Program-made: the position numbers and the translations under genes
Notes under the pieces: generated by a model
What the model was told of the DNA's origin: nothing
What the model saw: only the letters and a program-made list of their open reading frames with translations
Database searches by the model: none
Assembly (NCBI GenBank): GCA_044225675.1
Contig: JBGAIH010000034.1
Coordinates: 1 to 54,416 of the forward strand
Origin: JACMQX01 sp044225675
Lineage (GTDB): Bacteria > Pseudomonadota > Gammaproteobacteria > Burkholderiales > Burkholderiaceae_C
DNA length: 54,416 bases
Direction: 5' to 3'
Shown: piece by piece, positions 25,995 to 34,523 of the stretch
Numbering within the stretch: position 1 is the stretch's first letter
How the letters are laid out: each line of letters begins with the position of its first letter

Positions 25995-26012
25995 TTGTCG
26001 TCGGAACGACAA
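25995..26012. promoter_or_regulatory. palindromic Crp/Fnr-type operator between divergent genes
   Basis: TTGTCGT-cgga-ACGACAA is a perfect 7-bp inverted repeat with a 4-bp centre. Size and TTG...CAA ends resemble Crp/Fnr-family sites (TTGAT-N4-ATCAA for Fnr). It lies 33 bp from the regulator start and 89 bp before the acyl-CoA synthetase start. Confidence 0.55.
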
Positions 26013-26101
26013 CATGGCGTCAAACATCGGCCTACATTGTCAGTGACGCTGGAAGTCAAAGACAAAAGCCACGACACGAGGACCGAACCCAAGGACATCG
26101 C

Positions 26102-28069
26102 ATGCAAGCCCCGACACAACGGCCCGCGCAGACCTTTCCGCAGTTGCTGCTCAAGCACGCAGCGGAACGCCCGCAGGCGCCCGCCATGCGCGAGAAGGAA
26201 TACGGCATCTGGCAGACCCAGACCTGGGCCTCGCTGGCCCGGCTGGTCGAGCAGGTCGCCTGCGGCCTGCATCAGGCGGGCCTGCGGCGCGGCGAACACC
26301 TCGTGGTGATCGGCGCGAACCGGCCCCGCCTGTACGCGACCATGCTCGCGGCCCAGGCCCTGGGCGCGATTCCCGTGCCGCTGTACCAGGATGCCGTGGC
26401 CGCCGAATGCGTGTTCCCGATCAACAACGCCGAGGTGCGCTTTGCCTTCGCCGAGGACCAGGAGCAGGTCGACAAGCTGCTCGAAGTGCGCGACCAGTGC
26501 CCGCAGCTGGCACGCATCTTCTATGACGATCCGCGCGGCCTGCGCAACTACAGCGAGCCGGGCCTGTCGTCGATCGAGGTGCTGATCGAAGGCGGCGCTG
26601 CGCTGCAGGCGGCACAGCCCGGCTTCTTCCGCGCCGAGATCGACCAGGCGGGCCCGCATGACGTGGCGGCCATGTTCTTCACCTCGGGCACGACGGGCAA
26701 TCCCAAGGGCGTCGTCCACACCCACAACACCTTGCTGGACCGCGCCCGCGCCGGTGCCGAGTTCGACCGGCTGGGCCCGGACGAAGAGGTGCTGGCCTAC
26801 CTGCCGCCCGCCTGGATCGGCCAGAACATCTTCAGCTATGCGCAGTGGCTCGCCTGCGGCTACGTGGTCAACTGCCCCGAGTCGTCCAGCACCGTCACCA
26901 TCGACCTCAAGGAGGTCGGCCCGACCTACTATTTCGCGCCGCCGCGCGTCTTCGAGGGCCTGCTCACGAGCGTGATGATCCGCATGGAAGACGCGGGCCG
27001 CCTCAAGCGCGCGATGTTCCACTACTTCATGGCCGTGGCCCGCAAGGTCGGCCCGGCGCTGATGGACCGCAAGCCGGTGGGCGGCCTGGACCGGCTGCTC
27101 TACGGACTGGGCAACTTCATGGTCTACGGCCCGCTGCGCAACAACCTGGGCCTAAGCCGCGTGCGCGTGGCCTACACCGCAGGCGAGGCGATCGGCCCCG
27201 ACCTGTTCACCTTCTACCGGTCCATCGGCATCAACCTCAAGCAGTTGTACGGCTCGACCGAGACGGCGGTGTTCGTCTGCCTGCAGCCCGACAACCAGGT
27301 CAAGGCCGACACGGTGGGCGTGCCGATCAGCGGCGTGGAGATCAAGGTGGCGGACAACGGCGAGATCCTCGTGCGTTCGGCGGGCCTGCTCAAGGAGTAC
27401 TACAAGAACCCCGCAGCGACGGCCGAAGTGCTCACCGCCGACGGCTGGTACCACACGAGCGATGCCGGATTCCTGGACGCGCAGGGGCACCTGAAGATCA
27501 TCGACCGCGTCAAGGACGTCGGCCGCATCCAGGGCGGCGCGCATGACGGCGCGATGTTCGCGCCCAAGTACGTGGAGAACAAGCTCAAGTTCTTTCCGCA
27601 CATCAAGGAGGCGGTGGCGCTGGGCGACCGGCGCGAGAAGGTGTGCGTGATGATCAACATCGACTTCGACGCGGTGGGCAACTGGGCCGAGCGGCGCAAC
27701 CTGCCCTATGCCGGCTACACCGACCTGGCGCAAAAGCCTGAGGTGTACCAGCTCATCCGCGAGTGCGTGGAAAAGGTCAACGCCGACCTGGCCGCCGACG
27801 CGCTGCTGGCCGGCTCGCAGATCAGCCGCTTTCTCGTGCTGCACAAGGAGCTGGACGCCGACGACGGCGAGCTCACGCGCACCAACAAGGTCCGGCGCGG
27901 CTTCATCGCCGAGCGCTACGGGGCGCTGGTGGATGCGCTGTATGGCGGCAAGACCGAGCAGTACATCGAGACGCAGGTGAAGTTCGAGGACGGCCGCACG
28001 GGCAGCGTGAGCGCCACGCTCAGGATCATGGACGCGAAGACCTTCGAGCCGGTGAAGGCGGCGGCATAA
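26102..28069 (+). CDS. AMP-dependent acyl-CoA synthetase (FadD-like)
   Basis: A 655-residue adenylate-forming enzyme of the long-chain acyl-CoA synthetase group. The P-loop FFTSGTTGNPKGVVHTH is near residues 191-207, followed by LKQLYGSTETAVF near 380, the ATP-binding WYHTSDAGFLDAQGHLKIID near 450 and a C-terminal domain. It activates a carboxylic acid to its CoA thioester via an acyl-adenylate in the cytoplasm. It opens a cluster in which an ABC importer follows without a gap (the next ATG starts right after its stop), so its substrate is probably the imported acid. Start supported by AAGGAC. Confidence 0.92.
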   Translation: MQAPTQRPAQTFPQLLLKHAAERPQAPAMREKEYGIWQTQTWASLARLVEQVACGLHQAGLRRGEHLVVIGANRPRLYATMLAAQALGAIPVPLYQDAVAAECVFPINNAEVRFAFAEDQEQVDKLLEVRDQCPQLARIFYDDPRGLRNYSEPGLSSIEVLIEGGAALQAAQPGFFRAEIDQAGPHDVAAMFFTSGTTGNPKGVVHTHNTLLDRARAGAEFDRLGPDEEVLAYLPPAWIGQNIFSYAQWLACGYVVNCPESSSTVTIDLKEVGPTYYFAPPRVFEGLLTSVMIRMEDAGRLKRAMFHYFMAVARKVGPALMDRKPVGGLDRLLYGLGNFMVYGPLRNNLGLSRVRVAYTAGEAIGPDLFTFYRSIGINLKQLYGSTETAVFVCLQPDNQVKADTVGVPISGVEIKVADNGEILVRSAGLLKEYYKNPAATAEVLTADGWYHTSDAGFLDAQGHLKIIDRVKDVGRIQGGAHDGAMFAPKYVENKLKFFPHIKEAVALGDRREKVCVMINIDFDAVGNWAERRNLPYAGYTDLAQKPEVYQLIRECVEKVNADLAADALLAGSQISRFLVLHKELDADDGELTRTNKVRRGFIAERYGALVDALYGGKTEQYIETQVKFEDGRTGSVSATLRIMDAKTFEPVKAAA

Positions 28070-28906
28070 ATGAACATGAACGATCTCCCACCCCAGAGCG
28101 CCGGCGCGCCCGAAACCGGCGCGGGCGGCCGCAAGTTCGGCGACGTGATCCTGGACGTGCGCAACATCTCGCTGGCATTCGGCGGCGTCAAGGCGCTGAC
28201 CGACATCTCGTTCAACGTGCGCGAGCACGAGATCCGCGCGATCATCGGCCCCAACGGCGCCGGCAAGAGCTCGATGCTCAACTGCATCAACGGCGTGTAC
28301 ACGCCGCAGCAGGGCACGATCACCTTCCGCGGCCAGACCTTCAGCCACATGAACAGCCGCCAGGTCGCCGAGATGGGCGTGGCGCGGACCTTCCAGAACC
28401 TCGCGCTGTTCAAGGGCATGAGCGTGCTGGACAACATCATGACCGGCCGCAACCTGCGCATCCGCAGCAACCTGCTGATGCAGGCGCTGCGCATCGGGCC
28501 GGCCGAGCGCGAGGAGATCCGCCACCGCGAGTTCGTCGAGCACATCATCGATTTCCTCCAGATCCAGGCCTACCGCAAGACGCCGGTGGGCCAGCTGCCC
28601 TACGGCCTGCAAAAACGCGTCGACCTGGGCCGCGCGCTGGCGATGGAGCCGCAGGTGCTGCTGCTGGACGAACCGATGGCCGGCATGAACGTGGAAGAAA
28701 AGCAGGACATGTGCCGCTTCGTGCTGGACGTGAACGACGAGTTCGGCACCACCGTCGTGCTGATCGAGCACGACATGGGTGTGGTGATGGACATCTCGGA
28801 CCGTGTGGTCGTGCTCGACTACGGCAAGAAGATCGGCGACGGCACCCCCGACGAGGTGCGCAACAACGAAGACGTGATCCGGGCCTACCTGGGCACGAGC
28901 CACTGA
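28070..28906 (+). CDS. livG: branched-chain-amino-acid-type ABC transporter ATPase (LivG family)
   Basis: A 278-residue ATPase. Walker A is GPNGAGKSSMLNC near residues 60-72, the signature loop is LPYGLQKRVDLGRAL (the LivG variant of LSGGQ), Walker B is VLLLDEPMAGM and the switch His is in VLIEHDMGVV. A 25-residue N-terminal extension precedes the fold. It energises import together with LivF, LivH and LivM. It abuts the synthetase stop, with an alternative ATG two codons downstream. Confidence 0.95.
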   Translation: MNMNDLPPQSAGAPETGAGGRKFGDVILDVRNISLAFGGVKALTDISFNVREHEIRAIIGPNGAGKSSMLNCINGVYTPQQGTITFRGQTFSHMNSRQVAEMGVARTFQNLALFKGMSVLDNIMTGRNLRIRSNLLMQALRIGPAEREEIRHREFVEHIIDFLQIQAYRKTPVGQLPYGLQKRVDLGRALAMEPQVLLLDEPMAGMNVEEKQDMCRFVLDVNDEFGTTVVLIEHDMGVVMDISDRVVVLDYGKKIGDGTPDEVRNNEDVIRAYLGTSH

Positions 28907-28922
28907 AGGCGGAGAACTGACG

Positions 28923-29852
28923 ATGGCATTCTTTCTGGAAACTCTGCTGGGCGGACTGATGGCCGGCATGCTGTATTCGCTCGTGGGCCTGGGCTTCGTG
29001 CTGATCTTCAAGGCGTCGGGCGTGTTCAATTTCGCGCAGGGCGCCATGGTGCTGTTCGCGGCGCTGGCCATGGCGCGCTTTTCCGAGTGGATCCCCGGCT
29101 GGCTCGGGCTGAACAACAAGGTGCTGGCCGACCTGATCGCCTTCGCGCTGGCCGGCGCCATCATGTTCGTGGTGGCCTGGCTGATCGAGCGGCTGGTGCT
29201 GCGCCACCTGGTGAACCAGGAGGCCGCCACGCTGCTGATGGCCACGCTGGGCATCGCCTATTTCCTCGAGGGCGTGGGCCAGACCTTCTTCGGCAATGAC
29301 ATCTACAAGATCGACATCGGCATGCCCAAGGAGCCCGTGTTCGTGCTGGAGTCGGTGTTCCAGGGTGGCATCCTGATCAACAAGGAAGACCTGTACGCCG
29401 CGCTGATCGCCGCCGCGCTGGTGGCCGCGCTCAGCCTGTTCTTCCAGAAGACGGCTACCGGTCGGGCGCTGCGCGCCGTGGCCGACGACCACCAGGCCGC
29501 GCAGTCGATCGGCATTCCGCTCAACCGCATCTGGGTCATCGTCTGGTGCGTCGCCGGCGTGGTGGCGCTGGTCGCCGGGATGATCTGGGGCAGCAAGCTG
29601 GGCGTGCAGTTCTCGCTGACCACCGTGGCACTGCGCGCGCTGCCGGTGGTGATCCTGGGCGGGCTGACGTCGGTGCCGGGCGCCATCATCGGCGGGCTGA
29701 TCATCGGCGTGGGCGAGAAGCTGTCCGAAGTGTTCCTCGGCCCCTTCGTGGGCGGCGGCATCGAGATCTGGTTCGCCTACGTGCTCGCGCTCGGGTTCCT
29801 GCTCGTGCGGCCGCAGGGCCTGTTCGGCGAAAAGATCATCGATCGCGTGTAA
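28923..29852 (+). CDS. livH: branched-chain-amino-acid-type ABC transporter permease (LivH family)
   Basis: A 309-residue permease with about eight helices. The LivH start is clear: FLETLLGGLMAGMLYSLVGL with the GVFNFAQGAMVLFAALAMA loop. A central ATGRALRAVADDHQAAQSIG matches the ATPase-coupling loop of LivH proteins, and the end LLVRPQGLFGEKIIDRV is typical. It starts 16 nt after livG with a GGCGGAG site. Confidence 0.95.
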   Translation: MAFFLETLLGGLMAGMLYSLVGLGFVLIFKASGVFNFAQGAMVLFAALAMARFSEWIPGWLGLNNKVLADLIAFALAGAIMFVVAWLIERLVLRHLVNQEAATLLMATLGIAYFLEGVGQTFFGNDIYKIDIGMPKEPVFVLESVFQGGILINKEDLYAALIAAALVAALSLFFQKTATGRALRAVADDHQAAQSIGIPLNRIWVIVWCVAGVVALVAGMIWGSKLGVQFSLTTVALRALPVVILGGLTSVPGAIIGGLIIGVGEKLSEVFLGPFVGGGIEIWFAYVLALGFLLVRPQGLFGEKIIDRV

Positions 29853-29867
29853 GAAAGACCGAAGACC

Positions 29868-30944
29868 ATGCTCTACCGCGAAAACGGCCAGTTCAAGACC
29901 TCGTACCGGACCGACCAGCAGATCTTCCCGATCCTGCAGGACCGGGTGGCCATCCTGCTGGTGATCGCGCTGGCGTTCGTCGCCGTGCCCTTCCTGGCCA
30001 GCGACTACATGTTCCGCGCGATCATCATTCCCTTCCTCATCATGTCGCTCGCGGCGCTGGGCGTGAACATCCTGGTGGGCTACTGCGGCCAGATCTCGCT
30101 GGGCTCGGGCGCCTTCATGGCGGTGGGCGCCTATGGCGCCTACAACTTCTTCGTGCGCGTGCCCGGCATGCCACTGATTCCGGCGCTGATCCTCGGCGGC
30201 CTGTGCGCCACCGCCTTCGGCATCCTGTTCGGCCTGCCGAGCCTGCGCGTCAAGGGCCTGTACCTGGCCGTGGCCACGCTGGCGGCGCAGTTCTTCAGCG
30301 ACTGGATGTTCCTGCGCATCAAGTGGTTCACCAACGACTCGTCGTCCGGTTCGGTGTCGGTCAACGGACTGCAGGTGTTCGGCATGCCGATCGACAGTGC
30401 CGTCAGCAAATACCTGCTGTGCCTGTCGATCCTGACGGTGCTGGCGCTGGCGGCCAAGAACCTGGTTCGCAGCGCGATCGGCCGCGAGTGGATGGCGATC
30501 CGCGACATGGACGTGGCGGCCGCGGTGATCGGCATCCGCCCGATGTACGCCAAGCTCAGCGCCTTCGCGGTGAGCTCGTTCATCATCGGCGTGGCGGGCG
30601 CGCTGTGGGCCTTCGTCTACCTGGGCGCCTGGGAGCCCGCGGCCTTCTCGGTCGACCTGTCGTTCCGGCTGCTGTTCATGGTGATCATCGGCGGGCTGGG
30701 CTCAATCATGGGCGCGTTCTTCGGGGCCGGCTTCATCGTGGTGCTGCCGATTGCGCTGAACCAGTTGCTGCCCGCGATCGCCAGCCTGTTCGGCATGACT
30801 GCGTCCACCGCGCTGGTCTCGCACGTCGAGCTCATGCTCTTCGGCAGCCTGATCGTCTGGTTCCTGATCGTGGAGCCGCACGGCCTGGCCAAGCTCTGGT
30901 CCATCGGCAAGCAGAAGCTGCGCCTGTGGCCTTTCCCGCACTGA
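29868..30944 (+). CDS. livM: branched-chain-amino-acid-type ABC transporter permease (LivM family)
   Basis: A 358-residue permease. Family features are LAALGVNILVGYCGQISLGS near residues 60-80, LFGLPSLRVKGLYLAVATLA, the coupling loop GREWMAIRDMDVAAAVIGIR and a C-terminal GGLGSIMGAFFGAGFIVVLP. It begins with a 40-residue cytoplasmic stretch before helix 1. It follows livH by 15 nt and precedes the binding-protein gene by 48 nt. Confidence 0.95.
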   Translation: MLYRENGQFKTSYRTDQQIFPILQDRVAILLVIALAFVAVPFLASDYMFRAIIIPFLIMSLAALGVNILVGYCGQISLGSGAFMAVGAYGAYNFFVRVPGMPLIPALILGGLCATAFGILFGLPSLRVKGLYLAVATLAAQFFSDWMFLRIKWFTNDSSSGSVSVNGLQVFGMPIDSAVSKYLLCLSILTVLALAAKNLVRSAIGREWMAIRDMDVAAAVIGIRPMYAKLSAFAVSSFIIGVAGALWAFVYLGAWEPAAFSVDLSFRLLFMVIIGGLGSIMGAFFGAGFIVVLPIALNQLLPAIASLFGMTASTALVSHVELMLFGSLIVWFLIVEPHGLAKLWSIGKQKLRLWPFPH

Positions 30945-30992
30945 CATTGCAACGCTTTCTCTCTGCTTCAACTTTCATTCACAGGAGACAAC

Positions 30993-32324
30993 ATGAAGCT
31001 ACGCAACCTGATCCTCGCCACGGCCGCAGTGGCCGCCGGCGCCTCGGCACTGGTCAGCACCAGCGCCCATGCCCAAGCCAAGGAGCAGTTCTTCCCGCTG
31101 CTGTCCTACCGCACCGGTCCTTACGCGCCCAACGGCGTGCCCTGGGCCAACGGCAAGCAGGACTACATCAAGCTGATCAATGCGCGGGACGGCGGCATCA
31201 ACGGCGTCAAGCTGACTTTCGAGGAATGCGAGACCGGCTACGCCACCGACCGCGGCGTCGAGTGCTATGAACGCCTCAAGGGCCGCCCGGGCGTGACGCT
31301 GATCGACCCGCAGTCCACCGGCATCACCTTCGCGCTGACCGAGAAGGCGCCGGCCGACAAGATGCCACTGATCACCCTGGGCTACGGCCTGTCGGTGTCG
31401 CAGGACGGCAACGCCTTCAAGTGGAATTTCCCCCTGATGGGCAGCTATTGGACGGGCGCCGACATCCTGGTGCAGCACATCGGCAAGAAGGAAGGCGGCC
31501 TCGACAAGCTCAAGGGCAAGAAGATCGCGCTGGTGTACCACGACTCGCCGTTCGGCAAGGAGCCGATCCCGCTGCTGCAGGAGCGTGCCCGCATGCACGG
31601 CTTCGACCTGCAGCTGATCCCCGTGACCGCACCCGGCGTGGAGCAGAAGGCTGCCTGGCTGCAGGTGCGCCAGAGCCGTCCCGACTTCGTGATGCTCTGG
31701 GGCTGGGGCGTGATGAACTCCACCGCGCTCAAGGAGGCGCAGGCCACCGGCTATCCGCGCGACAAGATGTACGGCGTGTGGTGGGCCGGTGCCGAGCCGG
31801 ACGTCAAGGACGTCGGTGAAGGCGCCAAGGGCTACAACGCGCTGGCCCTGAACCCGTCGGGCACGCAGCCCAAGATCATCCAGGACATCCTGAAGTACGT
31901 GCATGGCAAGGGCCAGGGCACAGGCCCGAAGGACGAAGTGGGCCAGGTGCTCTACACCCGCGGCGTGATCATCCAGATGCTGTCGGTGGAAGCGGTGCGC
32001 CGCGCGCAGGAGCGCTACGGCAAGGGCAAGGTCATGACGCCCGAGCAGGTGCGCTGGGGCCTGGAGAACCTGGCACTCGACCAGAAGAAGCTTGACGCGC
32101 TGGGCTTTGCCGGCGTGATGCGCCCGATCAGCACTTCGTGCAACGACCACATGGGCTCGACCTGGGCGCGCGTGCACACCTGGGACGGCAGCAAGTGGGT
32201 GTTCAGCTCCGACTTCCTGCAGGCGGACGAGCAGATCATCAAGCCGATGGTCAAGGCCGGCGCGGAGAAGTACATGGCGGACAAGAAGATGACCCGCCGC
32301 GACGTGAAGGACTGCCAGTCCTGA
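30993..32324 (+). CDS. ABC transporter periplasmic substrate-binding protein (LivJ-like, family 5)
   Basis: A 443-residue binding protein, longer than LivJ/LivK (about 370), with a signal peptide cleaved after SAHA (about residue 27). Two Rossmann-like lobes are visible: LSYRTGPYAPNGVPWANGKQ, GRPGVTLIDPQSTGITFALT and KGKKIALVYHDSPFGKEPIP. The extended second lobe and the C-terminal SFRD-free end fit the group of receptors found beside acyl-CoA synthetases, which probably bind aromatic or other carboxylates rather than leucine. A strong AGGAGA site precedes the ATG. Two stem-loops follow its stop. Confidence 0.92.
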   Translation: MKLRNLILATAAVAAGASALVSTSAHAQAKEQFFPLLSYRTGPYAPNGVPWANGKQDYIKLINARDGGINGVKLTFEECETGYATDRGVECYERLKGRPGVTLIDPQSTGITFALTEKAPADKMPLITLGYGLSVSQDGNAFKWNFPLMGSYWTGADILVQHIGKKEGGLDKLKGKKIALVYHDSPFGKEPIPLLQERARMHGFDLQLIPVTAPGVEQKAAWLQVRQSRPDFVMLWGWGVMNSTALKEAQATGYPRDKMYGVWWAGAEPDVKDVGEGAKGYNALALNPSGTQPKIIQDILKYVHGKGQGTGPKDEVGQVLYTRGVIIQMLSVEAVRRAQERYGKGKVMTPEQVRWGLENLALDQKKLDALGFAGVMRPISTSCNDHMGSTWARVHTWDGSKWVFSSDFLQADEQIIKPMVKAGAEKYMADKKMTRRDVKDCQS

Positions 32325-32334
32325 TGCATCCCGC

Positions 32335-32407
32335 GCCCTCCCGTTGCGGCGGGAGGGCCGGCGGCCCGGAACGGGCCGACATTGGAAAGGCTCAGGCCTT
32401 TCCAATG
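32335..32407 (+). other. tandem stem-loops between the binding-protein and LivF genes
   Basis: Two perfect inverted repeats follow one another: GCCCTCCCG/CGGGAGGGC at 32335-32358 with a 6-nt loop, and CATTGGAAAGG/CCTTTCCAATG at 32380-32407 with a 6-nt loop. Neither is followed by a T-run, so they look like 3'-end protecting or attenuating structures rather than full terminators. Confidence 0.65.
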
Positions 32408-32424
32408 GCCAACCCACTGAACCC

Positions 32425-33234
32425 ATGAGCTCCAACACCATCGTTCTCAACGTCAACGGCATCGAGGTCATCTACAACCACGTGATCCTCGTGCTCAAGG
32501 GCGTCTCGCTGCAGGTGCCCGAAGGCGGCATCGTGGCCATTCTCGGCGGCAATGGCGCGGGCAAGACCACGACGCTGCGCGCCGTCTCCAACCTGCTCAA
32601 GGGCGAGCGCGGCGAGGTCACCAAAGGCTCGATCGAGCTGCGCGGCGAGCGCATCGAGAACCTGTCGCCAGCCGACCTGGTGCAGCGCGGCGTGGTGCAG
32701 GTCATGGAAGGTCGCCACTGCTTCGCGCACCTGACGATCGAGGAAAACCTGCTGACCGGCAGCTACACGCGCAAGAGCCGCGCCGAAGTCGCCGCCAATC
32801 TGGAAAAGGTGTATGCCTACTTTCCGCGGCTGAAGACTCGGCGCAGCTCGCAGGCCGCCTACACCTCGGGCGGCGAGCAGCAGATGTGCGCGATCGGCCG
32901 CGCGCTGATGGCCAACCCCAGCATGGTGCTTCTCGACGAGCCCTCGATGGGGCTCGCACCGCAGATCGTCGAGGAGGTGTTCGAGATCGTGAAGGACCTG
33001 AACGCCAAGGAACGCGTGACGTTCCTGCTGGCCGAGCAGAACACCAACATGGCGCTCAAGTATGCGGACTACGGCTACATCATGGAAAGCGGACGCGTCG
33101 TGATGGACGGCCCCGCCGCCGAACTGGCCAGCAACGAGGACGTCAAGGAGTTCTACCTGGGCATGGGCGGCAACGAGCGCAAGAGCTTCCGCGACGTCAA
33201 GAGCTACAAGCGCCGCAAGCGCTGGCTGGCCTGA
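32425..33234 (+). CDS. livF: branched-chain-amino-acid-type ABC transporter ATPase (LivF family)
   Basis: A 269-residue ATPase. Walker A is LGGNGAGKTTTLRAV near residues 36-50, the signature is SGGEQQMCAIGRALM, Walker B is MVLLDEPSMGLAP and the switch region is FLLAEQNTNMALK, all LivF-like. A C-terminal extension (GNERKSFRDVKSYKRRKRWL) is longer than in classic LivF and rich in basic residues; it is common in paralogues linked to aromatic-acid clusters. The start at 32425 is the first in-frame ATG after the stem-loops. Confidence 0.94.
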   Translation: MSSNTIVLNVNGIEVIYNHVILVLKGVSLQVPEGGIVAILGGNGAGKTTTLRAVSNLLKGERGEVTKGSIELRGERIENLSPADLVQRGVVQVMEGRHCFAHLTIEENLLTGSYTRKSRAEVAANLEKVYAYFPRLKTRRSSQAAYTSGGEQQMCAIGRALMANPSMVLLDEPSMGLAPQIVEEVFEIVKDLNAKERVTFLLAEQNTNMALKYADYGYIMESGRVVMDGPAAELASNEDVKEFYLGMGGNERKSFRDVKSYKRRKRWLA

Positions 33235-33273
33235 GCGCCGGGCCTGTCGAAACCCCGTAAAGCAGTATTTCGC

Positions 33274-34521
33274 ATGAGTCCACTTTTTGACGACCTCGAG
33301 TCCCGCGCCCCTGCCGCGCGCGAAGCCGCCCTGATGGCGGCGCTTCCGGCGCAGATCGCCCATGCGCGGGGCCACACGGCCGCTTTCGCGGAACTGCTGG
33401 CGGCGGTCGATCCGGCCAGCGTGACGAGCCGGGAGGCCCTGGCCCGGCTGCCGGTGGTGCGCAAGTCGCAACTGCTGGAGCGCCAGAAAGCGCAGCGCGA
33501 CCGCGATGTGTTCGGCGGCTTCAGCGCCATCGGATTCGGGCGCGCGATGCCGCGCGTGTTCGCCAGCCCGGGCACCATCTACGAACCCGAGGCGGCTCGG
33601 CCCGACTACTGGCGCATGGCGCGCGGCCTGCATGCCGCCGGCTTTCGAGCCGGCGAACTGGTGCACAACACCTTCAGCTATCACTTCACGCCCGCCGGCT
33701 CGATGATGGAGACGGCCGCCCATGCCCTGGGCTGCACGGTCTTTCCGGCAGGCACGGGCCAGACGGAGCTGCAGGTCCAGGCCATCGCCGAGCTGCGCCC
33801 GCAGGCCTACGCCGGCACGCCCAGCTTTCTCAAGATCCTCGTCGAGAAGGCGGCCGAATCGGGCGCCGACATCCGCAGCCTGACCAAGGCCGCCGTGAGC
33901 GGCGAAGCCTTCCCGCCCTCGCTGCGGGACTGGCTCGCGGAACGCGGGATCACCGCCTACCAGAGCTACGGAACGGCCGACCTCGGGCTGGTGGCCTATG
34001 AAACCTCGGCGCGCCAGGGACTGGTGCTCGACGAAGGCGTGATCGCCGAGATCGTGCGGCCGGGCACGGGCGATCCCGTCGCCGAGGGCGAGGTGGGCGA
34101 ACTGGTGGTGACCACGCTCAATCCGGACTATCCCCTGATCCGTTTCGGCACCGGGGATCTGACGGCCGTGCTGCCCGGGCTGTGCGCCACGGGCCGCACC
34201 AACACGCGCATCAAGGGCTGGCTCGGCCGGGCCGACCAGACCACCAAGATCCGCGGCATGTTCGTCCACCCCTCTCAGGTGGCCGACATTGCGCGGCGCT
34301 TTCCGGAAGTCGTGCGCGCCCGGCTCGTGGTGTCGGGCGAGATGGCCAATGACAGCATGACGCTGCAGGTGGAGACGGCGTCGTCGCCGGACGGACTGGC
34401 CGTGCGCATCGGCGATGCGATCCGCGAGGTGACGAAGCTGCGGGGCACCGTCGAGCTGATGGCGCCCGGCTCACTGCCGAACGACGGCAAGGTGATCGAC
34501 GACGCCCGCAGCTACAAGTAG
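33274..34521 (+). CDS. PaaK-like adenylate-forming protein with a degenerate P-loop
   Basis: A 415-residue protein related to phenylacetate-CoA ligase. Recognisable stretches are LARLPVVRKSQLLERQ, FRAGELVHNTFSYHFTPAGS, YAGTPSFLKILVEKA, YQSYGTADLGLVAYE and GWLGRADQTTKIRGMFVHPS, in the PaaK order. However, where PaaK has the SSGTTG phosphate loop, this protein has VFASPGTIYEPEA, so ATP binding may be altered or the protein may form a distinct subgroup. The C-terminal SLPNDGKVIDD retains a Lys at the expected catalytic place. It ends the Liv cluster and starts 39 nt after livF. Confidence 0.85.
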   Translation: MSPLFDDLESRAPAAREAALMAALPAQIAHARGHTAAFAELLAAVDPASVTSREALARLPVVRKSQLLERQKAQRDRDVFGGFSAIGFGRAMPRVFASPGTIYEPEAARPDYWRMARGLHAAGFRAGELVHNTFSYHFTPAGSMMETAAHALGCTVFPAGTGQTELQVQAIAELRPQAYAGTPSFLKILVEKAAESGADIRSLTKAAVSGEAFPPSLRDWLAERGITAYQSYGTADLGLVAYETSARQGLVLDEGVIAEIVRPGTGDPVAEGEVGELVVTTLNPDYPLIRFGTGDLTAVLPGLCATGRTNTRIKGWLGRADQTTKIRGMFVHPSQVADIARRFPEVVRARLVVSGEMANDSMTLQVETASSPDGLAVRIGDAIREVTKLRGTVELMAPGSLPNDGKVIDDARSYK

Positions 34522-34523
34522 GC

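Noticed and set aside
27152..29254. 700-codon open frame on the minus strand
   Set aside because: Antisense to the acyl-CoA synthetase, livG and livH genes, which have full motif sets.
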